DNA from: Streptomyces sp. MJM8645
GTDB lineage: Bacteria > Actinomycetota > Actinomycetes > Streptomycetales > Streptomycetaceae
DNA length: 64,000 nucleotides
Assembly: GCF_001625365.1 (NCBI RefSeq)
Contig: NZ_LJJF01000002.1
Coordinates: forward strand, 1,151,501-1,215,500
Reading direction: 5' to 3'
Below are positions 45,526-53,686 of this stretch, piece by piece. Position numbers and translations under genes: made by a program. A model generated the notes under the pieces. The model worked only from the letters and a program-made list of their open reading frames with translations, did not search any database and was not told the DNA's origin. Within the stretch, counting starts at the first letter, position 1. Each line of letters starts with the position of its first letter.

Positions 45526-45635
45526 GGCGGCTCCCCCCATCAGGCACCCGAAGTGCCAGGCTACGCCGCGAGCCCGGCGGAGGCAGCGAAAGTACGTTGC
45601 ACGGCCGCCGACCGGACGCATAGTCTCGCGCCCAT

Positions 45636-45707
45636 CGACGTGTAGCTCAGCAGCAGAGCGCCGGGCTCTGGACCCGGAGGGCGCAGGGGCGGAACCTGCC
45701 ACGTCGG
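45636..45707 (+). ncRNA. tRNA-like cloverleaf with CUG anticodon loop and abnormal D/T loops
   Basis: A 72-nt sequence folds into a perfect cloverleaf. Acceptor: CGACGTG with CACGTCG, 7 bp. D stem: GCTC/GAGC with a 7-nt loop AGCAGCA. Anticodon stem: CCGGG/CCCGG around CTCTGGA (U33, anticodon CUG, purine 37). The variable loop is AGGGC. T stem: GCAGG/CCTGC around GGCGGAA. U8, A9 and G26 are at standard positions and the discriminator is G. Against these canonical features the D loop lacks the GG pair and the T loop lacks TTC, so the normal elbow cannot form. No CCA is encoded. The element ends 2 nt before the ATG of the next gene. It may be a glutamine-type tRNA relative, a tRNA mimic, or a structured 5' leader. 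Confidence 0.7.
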
Positions 45708-45709
45708 CT

Positions 45710-48073
45710 ATGGACGACAACGCTGACCAGCAGCGCCCCGCCGGGGCCGGGACATCCGCGCACTACCCGCAGCGCCAACTGGCCCTGGCCCAGGCGTTCC
45801 TGACCTCACCGGCCGACTCCCACACCAACGCCGGGACCCGGCGCAGCACCGAGACCCGGCGCAGCGCCGAGGCCCGGGTCGCCCGCTGGCACGCCGTGCT
45901 CGCCGGCATCGCCGACGGCCGGCTGACCATCGGCTCGCGCACCCCGGTGGCCGGACTGCCCGCCTGGGTGACGCCCGAGGTCGTACGGGGCGGCTTCGCC
46001 ACGTCCGCCGCGAGCGCCGAGGGCCCGCTCCAGCCGTACGAGTGCGAGGCTGCGGCCCTGGCCGGGGTGGCGGCCGAGCGCGGGGCGCTCTTCGCGTACT
46101 GCCTCACCGAGCCTGGCCTGTCCCGGCTGTACGACCTGCTCGACAGCGGCCACTACGAGACCGCCGTGCCGGAGGAGGCGGCGCTGCTGACGGTGGCGTG
46201 GCTCGTGCGGGCCGGGGACGCGGCCGGCGCGCTGGAACTCGTCGACGTCCTGGAGCCGTTCGCCGACCGGCTGCGCTTCACCCCCCGGCCGTCCGCGCTG
46301 CCCGCGCCGGACTCCGAGGCGGTGCACCGGCGCACGGTCGGCGACGCCGTCACGACCCTCACGGGCCGGCGGCCGAACGCCGCCGTGGAAGCTCAACGCG
46401 AGGCGCTCACCGTCTGGCAGCCGTTCGGCGACCAACTGCTGGCCCACTGGCTGGAGACCGCCGAGGCCGGCCGGGTGCTGGAGCGTACGCCCGACAGCGC
46501 CTGGCTGGAGCGCGGCGCGATGCTGCTCCGCCGCTACGACGAACTCGCCGCGGCCCACACCCGCTGCACCAAGCACCGCGATCCGAAGGAGAACCTCGGC
46601 ATCCTGCGCGGCGCCCTGGCGGAGACCGCCGCCGGCCGGCCGCTGGACGCGCGCCACCTCGGACTGCTGCGGCACGCGGTGGCATCCATGGTGCGCCGGC
46701 GCGGCCGGCCGGGCTCCGACCGGCACACCGAACTGCGCACCCGCCAGGCCGTACAGGCGGCCCAGCCGTCGCACCACGACCTCGCCCAGCTGGTGCTGCG
46801 CCGCCTCTCCGGGCTGCGCCAGGAGACGGGCGTGGCCGACGTGGCCCCGCTGGTCGCCGACGTCTCGGCGCACGAAGCGCACACTGGCAACACCCGCCTC
46901 CCCGCAGGCACCCCGGTGCCCGCAGCGATCCGGCAGGTGGTCGAGGCCGCGCTCAGCGCCCCGCTCGACACGCTCGTGGAACGCGGCATGGTGCCCTCGG
47001 CCGAGGTCCTGGCCGAACTGGTCCCGCAGCTCGTCGCCGTGACCACTTCCCAGTCCTACCCGGACGAGACGCTGCGCACCCTGATGGCGGCGAACTACCG
47101 GGCGTTCCGCAACCGCCGCTCGCTGCTCCTGAGCGACCTCACCGGGCAGGTGCGGGTCGACGAACTGCCCTGGGTACGGGCGGTGGCCGGACATCGCGTC
47201 GGCGAGGACGGCCGCGCACCCGCGCGTACCGCGCTGCACCAGCTCGGCGAACTGGCCGTGCAGGCGTTCCCCGGCACGCTCCTGCCGAACCCGCTGGTGC
47301 GCGAACTCGGCGTGCTCGCCCGGCAGGCCAAGCTCGACGCACCGTTCGTGGAGGAACTGGCGGCGGACATCTTCACGGGCACCTTCACCCCGAAGTACCT
47401 GGCGGCGGCCCGGGCCGCCGCGGAACTGCTCAGCGGCACGCTGTACGAGCGCTACTACGCCATCGACTACGCGGCCGTCCACGACCTCGCAACCGCCGAG
47501 GCGGGCGAGGCATACAAGGCGGGCAAGGCGGGCAAGGCAGGCAAGGCCCCAGCGCGCGGCCGACGCCCCCGCTCCTCCCCCGGGTTCACCGAGCTGTGCG
47601 CGCAGCGCGCCGAGGTGTCCGGAGGATGGTCGGTCGCGTCCAACGGGAAGATCATCGAGCAGGCCCAGATCCTCACCACCCACAACCTGGCCACCCTGGT
47701 CACCCGGGTCGGCATCAGCCCCGAGCCGGGCTGGGACGACCTGGCCTGGCGCAGCTTCACCACCGTGTGCCACGCGACGGCCCGGATCCACGACAACCCG
47801 CGGCCGCTGTCCACCATCAAGGACGCGGCGTACGCGTGGCGCCAGCTGGTGTTCCACCTCTCCCTGTGCGAACCCGCCGCGCAGGCCCGGGTCATCGCCG
47901 GACTGCGCGGGGAGGCCGCCCGCCACCCCGCCCACGTCGCGGCCCGTCTCGCCCCCGCCCTGGCCGGCCTGCGCCAGGCCGCCCGCGGCGGCGCCGCGGA
48001 CGCGGACGCCGGCCGCCGCCTCCTGGGCTGGACCACAGGACCACACTGGCTCCACCCGGCCCCCAGGACCTGA
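45710..48073 (+). CDS. 787-residue protein of unknown function, preceded by a tRNA-like element
   Basis: A long, mostly helical soluble protein starting MDDNADQQRPAGAGTS directly after the tRNA-like cloverleaf. The first 60 residues are Arg/Thr-rich and look flexible. The body (about 60-590) is a series of amphipathic helices with Leu/Ala/Arg patterns, suggesting a repeat solenoid. A KAGKAGKAGKAP linker at about 600-615 joins a C-terminal region (about 620-785) containing GGWSVASNGKIIEQAQILTTHN and DDLAWRSFTTVCHATARIHDNP. I see no HTH, Walker, nuclease, TROVE or synthetase motif. No ribosome-binding site fits between the element and the ATG, so translation may depend on the RNA fold. The next gene starts 69 nt downstream. 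Confidence 0.85.
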   Translation: MDDNADQQRPAGAGTSAHYPQRQLALAQAFLTSPADSHTNAGTRRSTETRRSAEARVARWHAVLAGIADGRLTIGSRTPVAGLPAWVTPEVVRGGFATSAASAEGPLQPYECEAAALAGVAAERGALFAYCLTEPGLSRLYDLLDSGHYETAVPEEAALLTVAWLVRAGDAAGALELVDVLEPFADRLRFTPRPSALPAPDSEAVHRRTVGDAVTTLTGRRPNAAVEAQREALTVWQPFGDQLLAHWLETAEAGRVLERTPDSAWLERGAMLLRRYDELAAAHTRCTKHRDPKENLGILRGALAETAAGRPLDARHLGLLRHAVASMVRRRGRPGSDRHTELRTRQAVQAAQPSHHDLAQLVLRRLSGLRQETGVADVAPLVADVSAHEAHTGNTRLPAGTPVPAAIRQVVEAALSAPLDTLVERGMVPSAEVLAELVPQLVAVTTSQSYPDETLRTLMAANYRAFRNRRSLLLSDLTGQVRVDELPWVRAVAGHRVGEDGRAPARTALHQLGELAVQAFPGTLLPNPLVRELGVLARQAKLDAPFVEELAADIFTGTFTPKYLAAARAAAELLSGTLYERYYAIDYAAVHDLATAEAGEAYKAGKAGKAGKAPARGRRPRSSPGFTELCAQRAEVSGGWSVASNGKIIEQAQILTTHNLATLVTRVGISPEPGWDDLAWRSFTTVCHATARIHDNPRPLSTIKDAAYAWRQLVFHLSLCEPAAQARVIAGLRGEAARHPAHVAARLAPALAGLRQAARGGAADADAGRRLLGWTTGPHWLHPAPRT

Positions 48074-48142
48074 CCACCCCCGCACCACCCGAACCGGCCT
48101 CCCCTGCTCCACCAACTCCACGAACCCCACGACCGAGACGAC

Positions 48143-48847
48143 GTGACCGACCAGAAAACCGGCCAGACCACCGACCAGACGACCGACCGGCCCGCCGAGA
48201 AGCCCCAGGGCCTCCAGGCCATCTGGGCGAACACCCTGGAGCCGGTGGCCCCGCTGCCCTGGTACCGCAGGCTGTCCCTCAAGGCCGTAGTGGCGGCCAC
48301 GCTGGCCGTGGGCCTCCTGACCGCACTGGTGGTGGCCGCCGTGACAGGCGCCGGCGCCCCGCCGCGGCACCGGATCGCGCTGCCAGACCGGATCGGGGAC
48401 CAGGTCCATCTGCCGGACGACGGTTCGGTCCAGACGGCACGCTCCGGCTACCATCAGCGGATCAGGGCGCTGAGCCCGTACCGGGAGCTGACGGTGGGCG
48501 GTTACGGCACGACCGGATCGTCCAAGACCACGCTGCTGCTGGTCGGACTGACCGGGAGCTTCGCGGAGCCCCAGCGGGAACTGAACAAGTACTTCGGACG
48601 GCTGGCGGCCTCGGACGTGTTCAACGACACGGTGACGGAACGGCAGGACTACCCGACAGGCCCCCTCGGCGGCGCGTTCGAGTGTGCGGTGCTCACCTAC
48701 CCGTCCACGTCCGAGACCACCTGCGTGTGGGCGGACGGCAGCACGGTCGGCATCGTCGTCGACAGCACCGGCGAGAGCTCCCCACAGGAACTGGCCGACC
48801 GCGCCCGGGACATCCGCGCAGCCGTCGAGGTCCCGGCCGAGGACTGA
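48143..48847 (+). CDS. single-pass membrane protein with extracytoplasmic domain
   Basis: 234 residues, GTG start. The N-terminal 45 residues are polar with TDQT repeats. A single hydrophobic helix (about 49-70, AVVAATLAVGLLTALVVAAV) follows, then a soluble C-terminal domain with ELTVGGYGTTGSSKTTLLLVGLTGSF and AVLTYPSTSETTCVWADGSTVGIVVDS. Two Cys in the outer domain may form a disulfide. Many Streptomyces have such membrane-anchored proteins of unknown function. It follows the 787-residue gene on the same strand and may share its transcript. Confidence 0.75.
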   Translation: MTDQKTGQTTDQTTDRPAEKPQGLQAIWANTLEPVAPLPWYRRLSLKAVVAATLAVGLLTALVVAAVTGAGAPPRHRIALPDRIGDQVHLPDDGSVQTARSGYHQRIRALSPYRELTVGGYGTTGSSKTTLLLVGLTGSFAEPQRELNKYFGRLAASDVFNDTVTERQDYPTGPLGGAFECAVLTYPSTSETTCVWADGSTVGIVVDSTGESSPQELADRARDIRAAVEVPAED

Positions 48848-49010
48848 CCCGCCGCCGAACCAGGAAGCCGCCGACGCTGGCAGGTTCGGCATCGAGGGCC
48901 GGTTCTACGGCGGCCACCAGAAGGTCGCACCTATGGATCCTCGGCGCGGTGGCCGCTCCGGAGCCCGCGAACTGCCCGCTGCCCGCTGCCCGCTGCCCGC
49001 TGCCACCGTT

Positions 49011-49610
49011 TCAGAAGGTCGTCGTCCGCAACTCGCCGCTGACGGGGTCGAGGCCGGCCTTCCACCGGCGCTGCTGCTCGAACCAGTGCACATAACGCGG
49101 CGAGGCGCCGCGCAGGTCGATGCTGAGCGGGTAGGGGTCGAACTCGTCGAGGAGCAGCTTGCGGAGGAACTCGACCATGCCGCACGGGAACAGGGTGAAG
49201 TCGTCGGGGGTGTGGCGGCCGCAGACCAGGACGGGCCACTTGTCGGGATCCGGGTCGGTGGTCAGCCAGCACAGGATGTCCGGGCCCGAGGTGACCCCCC
49301 AGGCGAGGATGTGGTCCGGGTCGATGTCGAGGCCTTCCTGGCCGTCCAGCATCTCCCAGGTGTAGCGGGCGTTCTCCGTCTCCTCCTCGAAGGTGCCAGG
49401 GTCCCACTGGATGTACTCCTTGGGGAGCGGCATCAGAACGCAGACCTCGTTGAAGGAACCGCCCCCGTACACCGACATGAAGGCCTTGTAGTCCCGCGGA
49501 AGCCGCGTGCCCCACCGCGCCTCGGCCGCCGCCCAGTCGATCTGCTCGTCGGCGCCGGGATCCGCAGGGAGGATCTCGGCCAGCGCTGTGATGCCCGTCG
49601 GGTCTTCCAC
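49011..49610 (-). CDS. SMI1/KNR4 (SUKH) family protein
   Basis: 199 residues from a GTG at 49610 with AAGGGGA upstream. The SUKH features are IDWAAAEARWGTRLPRDYKAFMSVYGGG near the N terminus and PDDFTLFPCGMVEFLRKLLLDEF near the C terminus. A longer open frame upstream runs into the tRNA-Cys region and is not used. Probable immunity-type or regulatory adaptor protein; no toxin is adjacent. Confidence 0.82.
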   Translation of the reverse strand: MEDPTGITALAEILPADPGADEQIDWAAAEARWGTRLPRDYKAFMSVYGGGSFNEVCVLMPLPKEYIQWDPGTFEEETENARYTWEMLDGQEGLDIDPDHILAWGVTSGPDILCWLTTDPDPDKWPVLVCGRHTPDDFTLFPCGMVEFLRKLLLDEFDPYPLSIDLRGASPRYVHWFEQQRRWKAGLDPVSGELRTTTF

Positions 49611-49794
49611 GGCAGTCCCCTTCTCTGTCTCTCGAGTCGCCGAGAGCCTAGGGGACGGTACCGACATGCCCGGCAACCAGCGCCCGGCAGCTGGCACGCC
49701 GCAGAAGAAGACGAGTGCACCCTCAGCATGAATCAGGGCGCGAACCCGGACAATTCCCAGGCCAGGAATACGGGCGAAATCACCGAAAAGAAAA

Positions 49795-49864
49795 GGTGGA
49801 GATAGGAATCGAACCCATCTAAACGGCCCTGCAAGCCGTCGCCTCGCCACTCAGCCACTCCACC
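49795..49864 (-). tRNA. tRNA-Cys (anticodon GCA)
   Basis: Reading the minus strand: acceptor GGTGGAG pairs with CTCCACC (7 bp); D arm GCTGAGTGGCGAGGC; anticodon stem ACGGC/GCCGT with loop TTGCAGG giving GCA; T arm ATGGG-TTCGATT-CCTAT. All stems pair, using one G-U in the T stem. No CCA is encoded. It is more AT-rich than typical actinomycete tRNA-Cys genes, and a local low-GC stretch lies on its 5' side. Confidence 0.9.
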
Positions 49865-50058
49865 GCGGCAACAAGGGAAACATTACACGAGCATGAACGG
49901 GGATTCCTCGGCGACGCCGATCTTTCACTCTAGAAGGCTCTTAATGCGTCTAGTGCTATTTCTCTCGACATGGTGTCGACAGGGTCCTGCGGGCCAGCGC
50001 GGAAAAGTCACGGTGCGCTAGCCTGTGCCGATATCTCCGACCCGATGGGATTTCACTG

Positions 50059-50871
50059 ATGGCCGTCGAGGAATCATGGTTCACCCGTACCACGGAGCTG
50101 CGTTGTGGAACCGCTGCGAACCGGTGCCAGTACAAGAGCCTCCCCCTGCGCGACCTTCCCCCGCTCGGTGTCGTGCGCCGCGCGCGGATCGTCCGCGAAG
50201 GCCTGCGTGAGCGCCGCGACGCCGTCCCGACGCCCGGCCGGCCCTCCCGCTTCACCGAGGGGGACTGGGTCCGGGTGAAGGACGAGGCCACGGTGCGCGC
50301 CACCCTCGATGCCAAGGACCGCCATCGCGGCCTGTGGTTCACCCGCAGCCAGTGGTCGTTCTGCGGCGGCGTCTACCAGGTCGAACGCATCGTGCGCCGC
50401 ATGATCGACGACCACTACCGGGTGCGGCGCCTGTCCGGCACCGTCGCCCTGGCCGGCGCCACCTGCCACGGCGCCGACGGGGCCCAGGGCTGCGGACTGG
50501 ACTGCGCCCTGCTGTTCCGCGACGAATGGCTGGAGCCCGCCCCCGCGCCGGTCCCCGCCGCCCGGCCCGCCGCCCTCTGGGCGACCGTACGCAGCCTCCC
50601 GGAGATCCGCGCCACCCTCGACCCCGACGGGCGGCTGGACGGCGTCCCCTTCCAGCCGGGCATGGAGCTCCACGCCGACACCCGCCACAGCGCCACCGAA
50701 CTGCGCCACCGGTCCCTCGCCTGGTGGCAGCACCCCACCAAGGGCCGCTGGTTCATCCTCAACGGCCTGCGCTGCGGCGGCGAACCGCTCGCCACCGGCT
50801 GCGACCGCCGCTGCGCCCTGCTGTGGCACGAGTCCTGGCTGCATCTGGAACCCGCCACCACCACCCACTGA
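50059..50871 (+). CDS. Cys-rich protein with duplicated CxxxC motif
   Basis: 270 residues containing two related segments. One near 134-157 reads CHGADGAQGCGLDCALLFRDEWL; one near 241-264 reads CGGEPLATGCDRRCALLWHESWL. Both give C-x7/8-C-x3-C-ALL-x3-E/D-WL, and two RFIL/GLWFTRSQW-like segments precede them. The Cys spacing suggests a metal-binding or disulfide-bonded duplicated fold. I do not recognise the family. It is convergent with the polysaccharide deacetylase gene and separated from it by a strong terminator. Upstream, 49865-50058 is relatively AT-rich and probably holds its promoter. Confidence 0.72.
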   Translation: MAVEESWFTRTTELRCGTAANRCQYKSLPLRDLPPLGVVRRARIVREGLRERRDAVPTPGRPSRFTEGDWVRVKDEATVRATLDAKDRHRGLWFTRSQWSFCGGVYQVERIVRRMIDDHYRVRRLSGTVALAGATCHGADGAQGCGLDCALLFRDEWLEPAPAPVPAARPAALWATVRSLPEIRATLDPDGRLDGVPFQPGMELHADTRHSATELRHRSLAWWQHPTKGRWFILNGLRCGGEPLATGCDRRCALLWHESWLHLEPATTTH

Positions 50872-50906
50872 CCTGCCGCCGCCACCCACCACCCACCACC
50901 CGCCGA

Positions 50907-50945
50907 CCTGCCGGGCACCGCACTCCGCGGTGCCCGGCAGGTTTT
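50907..50945 (+). terminator. bidirectional-type rho-independent terminator
   Basis: CCTGCCGGGCACCGC and GCGGTGCCCGGCAGG form a perfect 15-bp stem with a 5-nt loop, followed by TTTT. It lies between the convergent 50059 and 50998 genes and is the clearest terminator in the window. Confidence 0.9.
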
Positions 50946-50997
50946 CGTCGCCGGCAGGTCCTCGTCGGCCGTCAGCGTCGGCCGTCAGCGCCGGCCG

Positions 50998-51744
50998 TCA
51001 GCGCCGCCAGCGGTCGCGCACCAGCTTCGCGGCCAGGTGCAGCGGCCCGTCCCGGTCACCGACGTAGCAGCGGGGAAGCGCGTACACCCCGCTGTGGACC
51101 CCGGGGCTGACCGCGCACCCGTACCCGTAGCCGGCTTGCGCCACCGCCTCCACCGCGGCGGCGTCGAGCGAACCGTAGGGGTAGCAGAATCCCTCGACCT
51201 CCTGCCCCGTGAGGTCCTCCAGCACGCGGCGGCTGTCGGCGACCTGGGCCGCCAGCTCCCGCGCGCCCAGGCCCGCCAGCCGCCGGTGCGTCAGCCCGTG
51301 CGAGCCGATCTCCAGCCCGGCGGCGGCGGCCTCGTGGACCTGGCACGCCGTCATCAGCGGCTTGCGCGGGCCCTGCCGGTCCCAGTCGTTGTATCCGCCC
51401 AGCCGGTCGGCCACCACGTAGACCGTCGCCGTGAACCCGTACTCCGCCAGCGCGGGCATGGCCTCCTCCACGAAGTCGCGGTATCCGTCGTCGAAACTCA
51501 GCCCGACCATGCCCGCCGCGCTGCCGCCCCGGTGCGAGCGCATCAGGGCGCCGACCGACACCCCGCGCAGCCCGCGGGCGGACAGCCAGCGCAGCTGGCG
51601 GCGAAAGCGTGCAGGGTCGACGGTAATCAGATAGGGATCCTCACTCGTTGACGCCACCGAGTGGTACATCAGCGTCCACGGAAAACGCGCTGCACCTCCA
51701 CCGGCCGCTTCTTCCGGGCTGTTGCGTGGTCGAATGATTCGCAT
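50998..51744 (-). CDS. polysaccharide deacetylase (NodB-type)
   Basis: 248 residues with the NodB homology pattern: TLMYHSV, LSFDDGYRDFVEEAMP (catalytic Asp and metal Asp), EIGSHGLTHRRL (metal His residues), and a late FCYPYGSLDAAAVEAV. It should remove N-acetyl groups from a glycan. There is no clear signal peptide, so it may act in the cytoplasm or at the membrane during glycan synthesis. A 203-nt gap upstream holds no gene. Confidence 0.88.
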   Translation of the reverse strand: MRIIRPRNSPEEAAGGGAARFPWTLMYHSVASTSEDPYLITVDPARFRRQLRWLSARGLRGVSVGALMRSHRGGSAAGMVGLSFDDGYRDFVEEAMPALAEYGFTATVYVVADRLGGYNDWDRQGPRKPLMTACQVHEAAAAGLEIGSHGLTHRRLAGLGARELAAQVADSRRVLEDLTGQEVEGFCYPYGSLDAAAVEAVAQAGYGYGCAVSPGVHSGVYALPRCYVGDRDGPLHLAAKLVRDRWRR

Positions 51745-51947
51745 GTTCTGCTCCAGCTGTCCGGCGGCACCGCCTGTGCAGGTGGCCTTCAGGGAAATTG
51801 CATTCTGGCAGCGTCGAACCCGGCTTCCATTCGCGCCAGGCGACTCCGCCCCATTTCACCCGGATGCCAGCCCAGAAGTCGCCCGACGAGTGCCCGGCCC
51901 GCACGGCCCGAATACCGGTTCCACCCCGCCCGGAACCGGCCGGCGTT

Positions 51948-52889
51948 TCACCTGGCCGCGACGGCGGCCGGTGCCCATGCGGCGGCTCTGGCGGCAGCGA
52001 GCGAGGCCCGGACCCGCGCTGCTCCTGCGGAGGCGATTCCCGTCGTGCGGCTGTCGCCCGCAGGACGGCTGACGAGGCCCGCACACGCGCGGCAGATGCC
52101 GGGTTGAGGGACAGGGTCGTGGCACTGGGCGCACTCGGCGTAGCAGGCCGCTGCGGGCCGTACAGCGGCCCGGCCGGGCGGCATCTTGCGCTCCAGGCGG
52201 TAGCGGAGCACCGCGACCGCTGAGTACACCGGGGCGGGCAGGCCCGGCAGGAGGGCCTGGGCGAGGTCGGTGGGTGTGCTGCCGCGTTCGAGCCATCGGG
52301 CGACCAGGGGTGCGAGTTCACGTGCTTCGGCCTCGCCCAGGTGCAGGCGTGGTTCGGGGCGGATGACTCGGAACAGGGTGGCGACCGCGTCGCGGAGCTG
52401 TTCGTCCGGCGCGTCGTCTTCGGCGGCTTCCTCCCGCCTTTCCGTCCCCGGGGTGCTGACGGGTTCTCGGGACTGCCGGGAGGGGTGGGTGGGTTCTTTC
52501 GCCGGGTTCTTTACCAGGGCGTCAGCGCCGCCGGTGGTCGCTTCACCGGGCGCCGGACGGGTGGCACCCGGCGCGGCGAGCACCGCGAGCGCCGTGAGCT
52601 GCGGGGTGTCGTAGACGTGGGTCTCGGTGATGATCGTGCCGTCGGGCATCCGGATCTTCTCGACCCGGTAGAAGCCCGCCTCGGTCAGTTCCTTGAGCGC
52701 CTTGCGGATGGCGCCGCGCCCCTGGGGGCTGGTGTCGGCCATGTGCCGGCCGTCCTCGCGCCAGCCGTCCGGGCGGGAGAGGAGGTCGGCGAGCAGACCG
52801 CGAGCGGTGTAGGACAGCCGCCGGTACTGCAGCATGGTGTTGGGCAGCACGGTGAAATCGCGCACGTGGGCGCTACGATGGACGCGCAT
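51948..52889 (-). CDS. HTH-domain protein with Cys-rich zinc-ribbon-like tail
   Basis: 313 residues. The N-terminal domain (about 1-85) includes LPNTMLQYRRLSYTARGLLADLLSRPDGW and GRGAIRKALKELTEAGF, a winged HTH of the replication-initiator/DnaD-like type, common as multi-copy orphan proteins in Streptomyces. A Pro/Glu linker follows, then a helical segment. A short ECAQCHDPVPQPGICRACAG cluster may bind zinc. The C terminus is Ala/Arg-rich. A DNA-binding role is inferred; function unknown. Confidence 0.78.
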   Translation of the reverse strand: MRVHRSAHVRDFTVLPNTMLQYRRLSYTARGLLADLLSRPDGWREDGRHMADTSPQGRGAIRKALKELTEAGFYRVEKIRMPDGTIITETHVYDTPQLTALAVLAAPGATRPAPGEATTGGADALVKNPAKEPTHPSRQSREPVSTPGTERREEAAEDDAPDEQLRDAVATLFRVIRPEPRLHLGEAEARELAPLVARWLERGSTPTDLAQALLPGLPAPVYSAVAVLRYRLERKMPPGRAAVRPAAACYAECAQCHDPVPQPGICRACAGLVSRPAGDSRTTGIASAGAARVRASLAAARAAAWAPAAVAAR

Positions 52890-52949
52890 CGGGAGGTTCG
52901 CTCCTGTTGCCGGACCCCGGAGCGTTGGCGCGCTGCCGGGGTCACCTAT

Positions 52950-52978
52950 TTGTGGTTAGGCCACGGAACGTACCACAA
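52950..52978 (-). promoter_or_regulatory. TTGTGGT inverted repeat upstream of the HTH gene
   Basis: TTGTGGT (52950-52956) and ACCACAA (52972-52978) form a 7-bp inverted repeat with 15-nt spacing, 60-90 nt upstream of the minus-strand start. It may be an autoregulatory operator. The 190-nt gap otherwise holds nothing recognisable. Confidence 0.4.
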
Positions 52979-53081
52979 CTACCTGACACACCAAGCGCGT
53001 TGACGCCAGCGGCCGGATCATATTCAAATCCTCCCACCGACGGCCGGCACAAAGTGCGGCCAAGACCCCGCAAGCACCCGG

Positions 53082-53528
53082 TCAGCGCCGGCGGCCGAGC
53101 AGCTCGGCGGTCTCGGCGCGCCGGTTCCAGGCGATGACGGCCAGCGGCACCATGAAGATGAACGGGGTCCCGGCGTTCTCACCGTGCATCGCGGTGAGCT
53201 GGGTGACGAACGCGAACACCAGGAAGACGATCAGCGCCATGGCTGCCGGCCCGGCCAGCCGGCGGACCAGCAGGCCGACCGCTCCGGCCAGCTCCACCAG
53301 CCCGGTCAGGTACATGAACCAGTGGCCCACACCCATGGCGTCGAAGACGGTCGTGGCGGCGGGGATCGCGAGCAGCTTGGGCAGCGCGCTGGCCACGGCG
53401 AAGAAGAGCGCGAGCAGGATCCGCAGCGTCCAGACCACCCGGATCACGGCCTTGCTGGACTTCGTGGCCGTGGTGGTGACGTTGGTAGCGGCGGTAGCAG
53501 TGGCGGTGGCGGTAGCGGTGCTGGACAT
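53082..53528 (-). CDS. DoxX-family membrane protein
   Basis: 148 residues with four hydrophobic helices. LRILLALFFAVASALPKLL, GVGHWFMYLTGLVELAGAVGLLV and ALIVFLVFAFVTQLT fit the DoxX family. The N terminus has a TATATATA dipeptide run encoded by a short repeat. The start at MSSTATA is taken because the longer frame adds unlikely residues. Such proteins are linked to redox or thiosulfate oxidation in other bacteria; the role here is unknown. Confidence 0.82.
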   Translation of the reverse strand: MSSTATATATATAATNVTTTATKSSKAVIRVVWTLRILLALFFAVASALPKLLAIPAATTVFDAMGVGHWFMYLTGLVELAGAVGLLVRRLAGPAAMALIVFLVFAFVTQLTAMHGENAGTPFIFMVPLAVIAWNRRAETAELLGRRR

Positions 53529-53686
53529 CTCAGGTCTCCCCGGTCGGCTGTCGTTGCTTTCCCAGGTATGACCGCCACCACCGCCCGAACTCATCGGTCC
53601 CGGAAGAAAAATTTTCCGGCAGCCCCAACTCCAGTGCCAGCAGCCCGCCGATCAGCCCGGCCCGGGCACCTCGCGGCGTGGGGCTG

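Noticed and set aside
45710..48073. TROVE/Ro60-type RNA-binding protein, suggested by the adjacent tRNA-like RNA
   Set aside because: I could not see TROVE or vWA motifs (no DxSxS metal site); the association with RNA is by position only.
49611..49850. N-terminal extension of the SUKH gene at 49.0 kb
   Set aside because: The extension runs through the tRNA-Cys gene and lacks SUKH sequence; a GTG with a good ribosome site at 49610 is preferred.
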